DNA of 64,000 nt from Rufibacter immobilis (lineage in GTDB: Bacteria; Bacteroidota; Bacteroidia; Cytophagales; Hymenobacteraceae). This document shows positions 26,170-34,114 of the stretch, in pieces; the stretch's first letter is position 1, and every line of letters begins with the position of its first letter. The stretch lies in contig NZ_RJJE01000009.1 in NCBI RefSeq assembly GCF_003721565.1, positions 868,001 to 932,000 on the forward strand, read 5' to 3'. Below the pieces are notes generated by a model. It saw only the letters and a list, made by a program, of their open reading frames with translations, was not told the DNA's origin and made no database searches. Made by a program: the position numbers and the translations under genes.

Positions 26170-26958
26170 TTAGCGCCCCTGTACGGTGATGTCGTCGGTT
26201 TTGATCTCGCTCTGGCGCAGCTGCACCGGAGGGGTCTTTTTGCGGAGTTTCATGTTGAGCATCTCCACCACCAATGAGAAGAACATGGCAAAATAGATAT
26301 AGCCTTTAGGGATGTGGGCGTGCAGGGCCTCCACTACTAACATCACCCCAATGAGGATAAGGAAAGACAGGGCCAGCATTTTCACGGTTGGGTGGTTGTT
26401 CACGAAATCACTCACGTACTTGGCGAAGGCCAGCATGATGCACATAGAGATGATCACGGCCACAATCATAACACTCACATGGTCTACCAGGCCCACGGCG
26501 GTCAGGATGGAGTCAAAGGAGAAGACAATATCCACCAGAATAATCTGCACAATGATTTTGCCCATGGTGGCGGTACCGCCCCCGGCCCCGTGCTGCTCCT
26601 CTTCGCCCTCCAGCTTGTTGTGGATCTCCGTGGTACTCTTGGCCAGCAGGAACAAGCCCCCGCCAAACAGGATAATATCACGCCAGGAAACATTAAACGG
26701 CTCATCCAACCACGGCAGGTTCCAGGTGAAGAGCGGCTGGTTGGCGTGCACAATATAACTGATGAACATGAGCAGGATGATCCGGAAGACCAGCGCCAGC
26801 AGAAGGCCAATGGTGCGGCCCCGGCCCTGCTGGTCTTTGGGCAGCCGGGACACTACAATGGAAATGAAGACAATGTTGTCTATACCCAGCACCACCTCCA
26901 TAAAGGTTAGGGTGAGTAAACTTAGCCAGACGTCTGGGCTCGAAAATACATCAAACAT
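26170..26958 (-). CDS. TerC-family integral membrane protein
   Basis: Inner-membrane protein with about seven helices, 262 residues. Both TerC signature repeats are present: MEVVLGIDNIVFISIVVS (about 20-37) and ILVDIVFSFDSILTAVGL (about 135-152), each with the paired acidic residues proposed to bind metal. The family includes manganese exporters (MeeY/MeeF, Alx) that protect against metal stress or load secreted enzymes. The C-terminal tail (KKTPPVQLRQSEIKTDD) is soluble. I looked for a manganese riboswitch upstream (26959-27060) and saw none. Confidence 0.92.
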   Translation of the reverse strand: MFDVFSSPDVWLSLLTLTFMEVVLGIDNIVFISIVVSRLPKDQQGRGRTIGLLLALVFRIILLMFISYIVHANQPLFTWNLPWLDEPFNVSWRDIILFGGGLFLLAKSTTEIHNKLEGEEEQHGAGGGTATMGKIIVQIILVDIVFSFDSILTAVGLVDHVSVMIVAVIISMCIMLAFAKYVSDFVNNHPTVKMLALSFLILIGVMLVVEALHAHIPKGYIYFAMFFSLVVEMLNMKLRKKTPPVQLRQSEIKTDDITVQGR

Positions 26959-27061
26959 AGTTTTATTGGGTCAGGTGGTGCGAGAAATACCTTTTTGTCT
27001 GTACTCTACGGATAACGGCCAACAACGGTGGCCGGTAGGGGTTTGCGTACCCGGGAGCGAG

Positions 27062-27553
27062 CTATGACTTCATGTTCACAAACTGCAGCGGAATGCCCAG
27101 CTCGGCGCGGCGTAGCATGGCAATCACTTCCTGCAAATCGTCAATCTTTTTGCTGGTCACGCGCACCTGGTCGTCCATGATGGCGGGCGTCACCTTTATT
27201 TTGCTGTCTTTGATGAGCTTCACAATCTTTTTGGCGTCTTCCTTGTCAATGCCGGCGCGCACCTTCACGTCTTTCTTGATCATGGGTCCGCTGGGCGTGG
27301 CCTCATTGCTGAAGTCAAGGGCGGTGGCATCTATCTGCTGCTTCACAATCTTGCTCAGGAGGATGTCCTCAATCTGCCGCAGGCGCATGTCGTTCTCCGT
27401 GATGATGTGCACCAGGTTGGTTTTCTTGTCCAGTTCCACGCTGCCTTTGGTATCCCGGAAGTCATAGCGGGTCTGGATTTCCTTTTTCACGGTGTTGATG
27501 GCGTTGTCCAAAGTCTGCGGATCAACTTTGCTCACAATATCAAATGAGGGCAT
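27062..27553 (-). CDS. yajQ: YajQ-family nucleotide-binding protein
   Basis: 163-residue cytosolic protein of the UPF0234/YajQ family, whose members bind cyclic di-GMP or other nucleotides and act as adaptors in signalling. Diagnostic segments: MPSFDIVSKVDPQTLDNAINTV (first residues, read as MPSFDIVSKVD), IQTRYDFRDTKGSVE, DALDFS-like ATALDFSNEATPSG, IDKEDAKKIVKLIKDSK and the C-terminal QVRVTSKKIDDLQEVIAMLR. Two ferredoxin-like halves are expected. Divergent from the GNAT gene with overlapping putative promoters. Family certain; ligand in this organism not known. Confidence 0.95.
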   Translation of the reverse strand: MPSFDIVSKVDPQTLDNAINTVKKEIQTRYDFRDTKGSVELDKKTNLVHIITENDMRLRQIEDILLSKIVKQQIDATALDFSNEATPSGPMIKKDVKVRAGIDKEDAKKIVKLIKDSKIKVTPAIMDDQVRVTSKKIDDLQEVIAMLRRAELGIPLQFVNMKS

Positions 27554-27597
27554 AAGTAGGATTATTAGTAAAATGAAAGGTATTTAAAAGCCTTTTA

Positions 27598-27629
27598 TTG
27601 CCGGAAGCCGAACAAAGTTACTAGTTTAG
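27598..27629 (+). promoter_or_regulatory. Putative promoter of the GNAT gene
   Basis: TTG at 27598-27600 and TAGTTTAG (27622-27629, one mismatch to TAnnTTTG) with a 21-bp spacer, the Bacteroidota -33/-7 arrangement. Start codon 36 bp downstream. Confidence 0.35.
27613..27620 (-). promoter_or_regulatory. Putative -7 box of yajQ
   Basis: TAACTTTG on the minus strand matches the Bacteroidota -7 consensus TAnnTTTG exactly, 60 bp upstream of the yajQ start. No good -33 element is visible, and it overlaps the divergent GNAT promoter. Confidence 0.4.
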
Positions 27630-27664
27630 CAGAATTTTACGGAAAAGAGCTTAAAAACGCAGTC

Positions 27665-28102
27665 ATGCAAATTATTCAGCCCTCTACCTTTCACGAGTTT
27701 GAACAGTATTACCGTTTACGCTATGAAATGTTGCGCAAGCCCTGGCACCAGCCCGTGGGCAGTGAGCGCATGGAAGACGATGACGAGGCCATCCATTTAA
27801 TGGCCATTAACGAAGAAACCGGCGAGATCATGGGCGGCTGCCGCGTGCACAAGGAATCTGACACTGAAGCCCAGCTGCGGTTTCTGGCCGTGGGACCCAA
27901 ATACCAGAACAAGCAGGTTGGCCGCCGTTTGCTGCAGGCCGTGGAGGAGGAAGCACGTAAACTAGGCGCCAAAGACCTGATTGTACAGGCCCGCGAGTAC
28001 GCCAAAAACTTCTACAAGCGCAACGGCTTCACGGAGGAACACCCTACCCACCTGCTCTTCGGGGAGGTGCAGCACTACCAGATGCGCAAACCGCTTTACT
28101 AG
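27665..28102 (+). CDS. GNAT-family N-acetyltransferase
   Basis: 145 residues, cytosolic. GCN5-related acetyltransferase fold: FEQYYRLRYEMLRKPW at the start, a beta-strand series EIMGGCRVH, AQLRFLAVGPKYQNKQVGRRLLQAVEEEAR whose VGxxYQNKxVGRRLL part is the acetyl-CoA pyrophosphate loop (motif A), then LIVQAREYAKNFYKRNGF (motif B). The N-terminal helix resembles the ElaA/YjcF-like branch. Acceptor unknown. Single-gene unit followed 84 bp later by the lipocalin gene. Confidence 0.9.
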   Translation: MQIIQPSTFHEFEQYYRLRYEMLRKPWHQPVGSERMEDDDEAIHLMAINEETGEIMGGCRVHKESDTEAQLRFLAVGPKYQNKQVGRRLLQAVEEEARKLGAKDLIVQAREYAKNFYKRNGFTEEHPTHLLFGEVQHYQMRKPLY

Positions 28103-28186
28103 GCAGAACCGTATAAAAGGCAATTCTCTGTTTCCGGGTCGGCTGGTTTACAGCCCCGGGGAGAGACTTCCTTTTATCCGTATGCC

Positions 28187-28735
28187 ATGAAAAAATCAAC
28201 GCTTTTCTCTGGGCTTGGCGTAGGTGCGCTGGGATTTGGTGCCCTGTATGTAGCCACCCGCCCAAAACCAGCCCCGCTCCCCACCGTCCCTTCAGTTGAT
28301 TTAGCCCGCTACGCCGGCAAGTGGTATGAAATTGCCGCTTTTCCGCAACGCTTTGAAAAAGGCTGCCACTGCACCACCGCCCAGTATACCCTGAAGGAAG
28401 GCTACGTGGAGGTGCGCAATTCCTGCCGCAAAAACGGGCCCAACGGCCCGCTCAAAGAAACCGTGGGCAAGGCCTTTCCGGTGGAGGGCAGCCACAACGC
28501 TAAATTAAAGGTACAGTTCTTCTGGCCCTTCAAAGGCGATTACTGGATCCTGAGCCTGGCCCCCGACTACTCCCACGTGCTGGTAGGCGCCCCAGACCGC
28601 CAGTACCTCTGGATTCTGGCCCGCACCCGCCACCTAGACCAAACTGCCTATGACCAACTGGTGCAGGACGCCCAAGGCCTGGGCTTTGATACCCGCAAGC
28701 TTCGTAAAGCAGACCAGCGTTGCCCAGACCGTTAA
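28187..28735 (+). CDS. Bacterial lipocalin (Blc-like)
   Basis: 182 residues. The N-terminal hydrophobic stretch (LFSGLGVGALGFGALYVA) is a membrane anchor or signal, without a clear lipobox. The lipocalin barrel begins with YAGKWYEIAAFPQRFEKGC (lipocalin motif 1, G-x-W), then TTAQYTLKEGYVEVRNSC, GKAFPVEGSHNAKLKVQFFWPF, GDYWILSLAPDYSHVLVGAPD and YLWILARTRHLD, as in E. coli Blc. It binds lipids or hydrophobic compounds in the periplasm and often responds to envelope stress. The stop codon and last codons lie inside a degenerate copy of the palindromic repeat. Confidence 0.92.
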   Translation: MKKSTLFSGLGVGALGFGALYVATRPKPAPLPTVPSVDLARYAGKWYEIAAFPQRFEKGCHCTTAQYTLKEGYVEVRNSCRKNGPNGPLKETVGKAFPVEGSHNAKLKVQFFWPFKGDYWILSLAPDYSHVLVGAPDRQYLWILARTRHLDQTAYDQLVQDAQGLGFDTRKLRKADQRCPDR

Positions 28736-28777
28736 GTTCCTTTTGCCTTGATTTCAAAAAAAGAGCCCCTAAACGGT
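28728..28777. repeat. Degenerate palindromic repeat overlapping the lipocalin stop
   Basis: Right arm GAGCCCCTAAACGG is intact, the left arm is reduced to CCGTTAAG, and ACCGTT/AACGGT still pair. The left arm includes the last codon and the TAA of the lipocalin gene. Confidence 0.65.
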
Positions 28778-28818
28778 ATACTACTCGCCTTGCTCCAGCA
28801 CAAGCAACGGATAGGGAG

Positions 28819-28862
28819 TTGCGTTTAGGGGCTCTTTTTTGAAAAACGGCCCCTAAACGCAA
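28819..28862. repeat. Palindromic intergenic repeat, copy 14
   Basis: Full copy with TTG/CAA flanks; the right arm carries ACGGCCCC instead of ACAGCCCC. Confidence 0.92.
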
Positions 28863-28951
28863 ACCTTCTTGCGGAGAAGAGTTTCTGCCGGCGCCCATTG
28901 TTCCCAGCCTCCATAGAACCAAAGGCAGCAAATAGCACCTCAAGGACATTC

Positions 28952-28990
28952 ATTTTTACGCTAATTCTGAAAAAATAGCCCCTAAACTGC
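28952..28990. repeat. Variant (class II) copy: right arm only
   Basis: Right arm AGCCCCTAAAC preceded by ACGCTAATTCTGAAAAAA instead of a left arm. The same replacement occurs at 48316 and 58298. Confidence 0.7.
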
Positions 28991-29065
28991 TTAATAGCCA
29001 CTTCTTTCCCAGGCAAATATGTAACCACAGCTATATGTCTTGAGTACAAGTAGCATCTCCTCTAA

Positions 29066-32000
29066 TTGCTACCTTATACGATTTTGTCTACGCATACTAT
29101 AAAGAAATATACGCTTAAAACACTGGCCGTGCTCTTATGGATTATTGGCATTGTGTTAGGATTGGTGGTGCTCCTGCTGGTAGCGCTGCAGTTCCCCAAA
29201 GTACAGGACTTTGCCGCCAGCAAGGCCGAAAGCTACCTCCAGAACAAACTGGGCACCGAAGTGCGCATTGGCAAGTTCCGGAGCGATTTTCGCAAGGACA
29301 TCCTGCTGGAAGGTGTATACCTGGAAGACCAGAAAGGCGACACCCTCTGGTACTCTGAGCGCCTGGCCGCCAACCTGGACATTCTAGGCATTCTGCAATC
29401 TAAAGTGGCGCTCAGGTCGCTGGAGCTGGAAAACGCCACCGCCCATATCTACCGCACCCTGCCAGACAGCGTCTCCAACTTTGACTTCATCCTGGAAGCC
29501 TTCACCACGCCCACAGACACCACGGCAGTCACAGACACCACCAGCGCCGGGTTTGTCTATGACATTGGCACCATTGGCCTCAAGAACATCTACCTCACCT
29601 ACCGCGATGAGGTGAACGGCCAGAACGTGCGCACCCGGGTGGGCAACCTCACCGTGGAGATGGATGAACTGGACCTCACCAAGGAAATCTACCGCATAGA
29701 AGACATCGCGCTGCGCGATACCTGGGTAGACATGGTGCAGACCAAGGTTCCGCCGGAAGGCGAGTCAGAACCCATGACCATGCAGTTTGGGCTCAAAACC
29801 GTGTCTCTGGACCGCGTGCAGCTCAAGTACCGCAACGGCGTGGCCAAACAGTACATAGACGTGAACCTGGGGCAGGCCAAAATGGCCTCAGACAAGATAG
29901 ACCTCATCAACTCGCGCATAGACCTGAGCAACCTAGAGCTGCACAACAGCACCCTGGCCTACTCGCAGAACGCCGAAATGCCCGCCGAATACCGCGTGGT
30001 GAATCCGGCCGAGGCCGTGGAAGCCATTGAGGAAGCGGTTTCCAAAACCACCGGCGAACCGGTGAACTGGGTATTTACCTTAGACAAACTGAACATAACC
30101 GAGGTAGATGCTGCCTTTGACAACTATGACGCGCCCAAACAGGCCAAAGGCATGGACTACAACCACCTGCAGGCCCGCAACCTCAACCTACAGCTCAACG
30201 ACCTTTACTACAGCACCAACCGCACCACCGCCCAGCTGGAGCAACTCACCTTCCAGGAGAAGAGCGGGTTTGAAGTAAAGCAGTTTACCGCCGGCATCCT
30301 GTTTGACTCCGTGCAGACCGAACTTTCTGACCTGGTGCTGGAAACCGGCAACAGCCGCATCGCGCAGCGCATCAAAGTGGGTTACCCGTCACTGGAGACC
30401 GCCGCCGATGATCTGAGCAAGCTCACCCTCTCCGCCGACTTCCGGGATACCCACATTGGCTTCGGAGACATTGCCCTGCTGCAACCTTCTCTAGTCACGC
30501 AACCACCCTTGGCGGGCAATTTAAACCAAACGGTTTACCTAAGCGGGCAAGTGAACGGCCGCATGGACAACCTCCTGCTGAGCAACGTGCGCGTGAGCGG
30601 CTGGCGCAACACGGAGTTAGCTTTGAGCGGACGAATCAAAGGACTGCCCAACCCAGACAACCTGGCGGCCAACATCCAGCTGAACCGCTTCCATACCACC
30701 GCCGCCGACGTGAAGTCACTGTTACCCGCCGGTACGCTGCCCGCCAACATCACTTTGCCGCCATCTATGGATGTGGAAGGTACGTTCAGCGGCACCATGA
30801 CCGCTTTTGACGTAGACGCCACCATTCGTACCACCTTCGGGAATGCCATTGCCAAAATAGACATGACCCCGGGCCGCGCTGCCGGTCAGGAACGCATTAC
30901 CGGTAACGTGCGCCTCCTGCGCTTTGACGTGGGCAAACTGATGCAGAACCCCGCTTTGGGCCGTGCTTCTCTGGTAGCCAACATTAACGGCACGGGTATT
31001 ACCCCGGAGAACATGGTGGCCAAGATCAACAGCACGGTGCAAAGCTTTGAGTACGGTGGCTATAACTACCGCAACATTGGGTTTAACGTAGATGCCAACC
31101 GCAACCGCTACGCCATTAAAGCCAACAGCACCCAGGACCCTAACCTGGACTTCGGCCTGAACGGCACAGTGAACCTGCGCGGTTCGCAGCCCGCCATTGC
31201 CATGACCGCCAACCTCAGAGCCATTGACTTCCAGGCGCTCAAGCTGTACTCAGAAGACCTGCGCCTGCGCGGCGATATTGTGGCTGATCTGCGGGGCAGT
31301 GACGCCAACAGCCTGAACGGCTCCGTGATTGCCCGCAACACCGCCCTTACCAGCAATAACCGTCCGCTCAAGTTTGATTCCCTGGCTGTGTACCTGACCC
31401 AGCAACCTAACCAGACCGAGGTACGGGTGCTCTCAGACGTGCTTACCGCTAACCTAAACGGCAATATGGGCTTGGGTGACTTAGGTCCAGAATTGATGAA
31501 CCACATCAGCCGCTACTATGACCTGGGCAATGGCCCGTACAAACCCAGCACCAATCCGCGCCAGTTCACGTTTGCCATGGCCCTGCATAAGCCGCGGGTT
31601 TTCCAGGCTTTCGTCCCCGGCCTTACCCGGGTGAAACTAGACACGCTGTACGGGGGCTACAACAGCCAAACGGCTAACCTACAGGTGGTGGCCAATGTGC
31701 CGCGCCTGCGCTACACCAACGTCAGGCTGGACTCCCTCGTGCTGGAGATGAACTCCAACCCTGAGCAATTGAACTACGCAGTAAGGGCCGAACGCGCGCG
31801 CCAAGACACGCTGCAAATTGAGAACATTGTACTGGGGGGCAACGTGCAGAACAACGTGGTAGCCGCCCGGGCTGCCATCCAGAACGAAGCCGGGGAAGAC
31901 CAAACGGCATTAGGCGTTCGTCTCACGCAGCTGGCGAATGCCCTGGAAGTAAGGCTAGACCCAGACCTGCTCCTGAACCGCGACCGTTGGGAGGTAGCCC

Positions 32001-34114
32001 CTAATAACTACGTGCGCTATTACACCACCTCCGGGGCCGTAGTGGCTGATGCCCTGCGCCTGTCTAACGGGGGCATGTCTTTGGCCCTGCAAAGCCAGAA
32101 TCCGCAGAACCCCAATTCGCCGCTCAACGTCAACATCACAGACCTGGACATTGGGTATTTGTCGCGGGCGTTTTTGGAGCAGGACAGCTTGGTAGGCGGC
32201 ATCTTAAACGGGCAGGCCACCGTGAATGACCTCACCGGCAACATGAGCTTTACGGCAGACATGACCCTGGCGGGACTGCAATACCAGGCTAAAACGGTAG
32301 GAGACCTCACCTTACAGGCCCGCAACACCGGCGCCAACCGCTATGACATGACCGCCCGCCTCACGGGCAACGGCAACAACGTAACCTTAGGGGGTTATTA
32401 CCTCACCACCGAAGGCCAGCCTATGTCGTTTGACCTGAACTTAGACCAACTGAACCTGGCCAGCCTAGAACCTTTCACCATGGGTATGGTGAAGAACATG
32501 GGCGGCGGCATTCTGGGGTCAGTGGCCATCAGGGGGAATTTCAGTGACCCAGACATTGTGGGTGATCTGCGCTTCCAGGATGCGACCTTCAACGTAGCCA
32601 TGTTGAACTCTACTTACCGCATTCCTAACAACACCCTGAGCGTGACCAATGAAGGCATTAGGTTCAATGAATTTACGTTGGTAGACTCCTTAAACAACCG
32701 GGCTACGGTGAACGGAGCCATCCTTACCACTAACTTCGTAGACTATCAGTTTGACCTGCGTGCCGTCACAGAAAACTTCATGGTCATGAACAGCACCGTA
32801 CAGGACAACCCGCTCTACTACGGCACCGTGTTCCTGAACAGTGACACCCGCATTACCGGAGACTTAAACGTGCCCGTGATCAACACCAACGTAACGGTAG
32901 CGCCTAACTCTAACTTAACCTACATAGTACCGCAGGAAGAAGTAACGCCAAACCGGGAAGGAATTGTGGTTTTTGTGGATGTAGACAGCACCCGCAACCG
33001 CCGCATTAACCGCCAAAAGGAAATTGACACGGTAGAGACCGTGGTGCAGGGCATTGAAATGGCCATGACCCTGAACCTCACCGATGAGACACCCATCACG
33101 GTAATTGTGGACCCTGAAACCGGCGACAACCTCACCATTAGAGGCGATGCCAACCTGAACGTAGGGTTTGACGTGACCGAGAACATCACCCTCTCGGGAA
33201 GGTTTGACGTGACGGAGGGCCGCTACGCCATGAACCTTTATGAACTGGTGAAACGCGAGTTTGAGATAGACCCGGCTAGTTACGTGGCCTGGACCGGCGA
33301 CCCCTTCAACGCAGATGCCAATATCACGGCTATTTACAACGTGGATGCCGCACCGCTGGAACTGATCCAGAGCCAGACAGCAGGAGTAGATGCCGGAAGC
33401 GCCGGCCAGTACCGCCAGAAGCTGCCGTTTGATGTGCGCCTCAACCTGAAAGGAGAACTCATGAAACCTGAAATCTCCTTCAACATTGAGTTAGACCAGA
33501 AAGCAAAAGGCGCTTTTAACGGAGAGGTAGATGCCCGTCTGGAGCAACTGAGCCAGCCTACCCAGGAGTCTGAGCGTACTAAACAGGTCTTCTCCCTGTT
33601 GGTGCTGGGTAGATTCATGGCCCAAGACCCCTTGGCGTCTTCTGGCGGCGGGGGCATCAACAGTGCGCTGCGCGGCAGTGCCAGCAAGGTGCTCTCTGAC
33701 CAGCTCAACGCACTGACCGGCCAATATCTGGGTGGACTGGGGCTGGAACTGGGCCTCAACTCCTATGATGACTATTCCTCGGGCGAAGCCCAAAGCCGTA
33801 CCGATTTGAATGTGGCCATGCAGCGGCAACTCTTAAATGAACGCCTCACCATCCGCTTCGGAACAGACATTCCGCTGGGCGGCAGTGACCAGGGCAACAC
33901 CGGCAACACCAACAATGCGAACGCCTTTGCGGGTGATGTCTCAGTGGAGTACTCCGTGACCAAAGACGGAAGGCTGCGCTTGCGGGCGTTCCGGAACAAT
34001 TCCTATGAGGGCTTCTTAGACGGACAGCTGCAACGCACCGGCGTCTCCCTACTTTTCGTGCGCGAGTATGACAGCCTCGCAGATCTTTTCAGAAATACTG
34101 GTAAAGCAAAATAA
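29066..34114 (+). CDS. tamB: TamB-like translocation/assembly protein
   Basis: Very large envelope protein (1682 residues) anchored by one N-terminal membrane helix (about 20-42, LAVLLWIIGIVLGLVVLLLVALQF). The rest is a long beta-rich repeat array, as in AsmA/TamB-like lipid-transfer proteins, ending in a DUF490/TamB C-terminal domain (about 1330-1660) with NLTIRGDANLNVGFDVTENITLSGRFDV, cut here as NLTIRGDANLNVGF and ITLSGRFDVTEGRYAMNL, and KPEISFNIELD. It spans the periplasm and supports outer-membrane biogenesis with TamL. No ATG is available near the start; TTG at 29066 or 29084 are the candidates. The stop overlaps the next start by one base (TAATG), so translation is coupled. Confidence 0.92.
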   Translation: MLPYTILSTHTIKKYTLKTLAVLLWIIGIVLGLVVLLLVALQFPKVQDFAASKAESYLQNKLGTEVRIGKFRSDFRKDILLEGVYLEDQKGDTLWYSERLAANLDILGILQSKVALRSLELENATAHIYRTLPDSVSNFDFILEAFTTPTDTTAVTDTTSAGFVYDIGTIGLKNIYLTYRDEVNGQNVRTRVGNLTVEMDELDLTKEIYRIEDIALRDTWVDMVQTKVPPEGESEPMTMQFGLKTVSLDRVQLKYRNGVAKQYIDVNLGQAKMASDKIDLINSRIDLSNLELHNSTLAYSQNAEMPAEYRVVNPAEAVEAIEEAVSKTTGEPVNWVFTLDKLNITEVDAAFDNYDAPKQAKGMDYNHLQARNLNLQLNDLYYSTNRTTAQLEQLTFQEKSGFEVKQFTAGILFDSVQTELSDLVLETGNSRIAQRIKVGYPSLETAADDLSKLTLSADFRDTHIGFGDIALLQPSLVTQPPLAGNLNQTVYLSGQVNGRMDNLLLSNVRVSGWRNTELALSGRIKGLPNPDNLAANIQLNRFHTTAADVKSLLPAGTLPANITLPPSMDVEGTFSGTMTAFDVDATIRTTFGNAIAKIDMTPGRAAGQERITGNVRLLRFDVGKLMQNPALGRASLVANINGTGITPENMVAKINSTVQSFEYGGYNYRNIGFNVDANRNRYAIKANSTQDPNLDFGLNGTVNLRGSQPAIAMTANLRAIDFQALKLYSEDLRLRGDIVADLRGSDANSLNGSVIARNTALTSNNRPLKFDSLAVYLTQQPNQTEVRVLSDVLTANLNGNMGLGDLGPELMNHISRYYDLGNGPYKPSTNPRQFTFAMALHKPRVFQAFVPGLTRVKLDTLYGGYNSQTANLQVVANVPRLRYTNVRLDSLVLEMNSNPEQLNYAVRAERARQDTLQIENIVLGGNVQNNVVAARAAIQNEAGEDQTALGVRLTQLANALEVRLDPDLLLNRDRWEVAPNNYVRYYTTSGAVVADALRLSNGGMSLALQSQNPQNPNSPLNVNITDLDIGYLSRAFLEQDSLVGGILNGQATVNDLTGNMSFTADMTLAGLQYQAKTVGDLTLQARNTGANRYDMTARLTGNGNNVTLGGYYLTTEGQPMSFDLNLDQLNLASLEPFTMGMVKNMGGGILGSVAIRGNFSDPDIVGDLRFQDATFNVAMLNSTYRIPNNTLSVTNEGIRFNEFTLVDSLNNRATVNGAILTTNFVDYQFDLRAVTENFMVMNSTVQDNPLYYGTVFLNSDTRITGDLNVPVINTNVTVAPNSNLTYIVPQEEVTPNREGIVVFVDVDSTRNRRINRQKEIDTVETVVQGIEMAMTLNLTDETPITVIVDPETGDNLTIRGDANLNVGFDVTENITLSGRFDVTEGRYAMNLYELVKREFEIDPASYVAWTGDPFNADANITAIYNVDAAPLELIQSQTAGVDAGSAGQYRQKLPFDVRLNLKGELMKPEISFNIELDQKAKGAFNGEVDARLEQLSQPTQESERTKQVFSLLVLGRFMAQDPLASSGGGGINSALRGSASKVLSDQLNALTGQYLGGLGLELGLNSYDDYSSGEAQSRTDLNVAMQRQLLNERLTIRFGTDIPLGGSDQGNTGNTNNANAFAGDVSVEYSVTKDGRLRLRAFRNNSYEGFLDGQLQRTGVSLLFVREYDSLADLFRNTGKAK

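Larger units (their letters stand above)
28736..29065. other. Intergenic region with three repeat copies
   Basis: 330 bases with no gene: a degenerate repeat at the left end, a full copy in the middle and a variant right-arm copy, i.e. the densest cluster of the family in the window. The last 75 bases should contain the tamB promoter, though no box is convincing. Confidence 0.6.

Noticed and set aside
26959-27060. Manganese (yybP-ykoY) riboswitch before the TerC gene
   Set aside because: The leader is only about 100 bases and I could not find the conserved loops.
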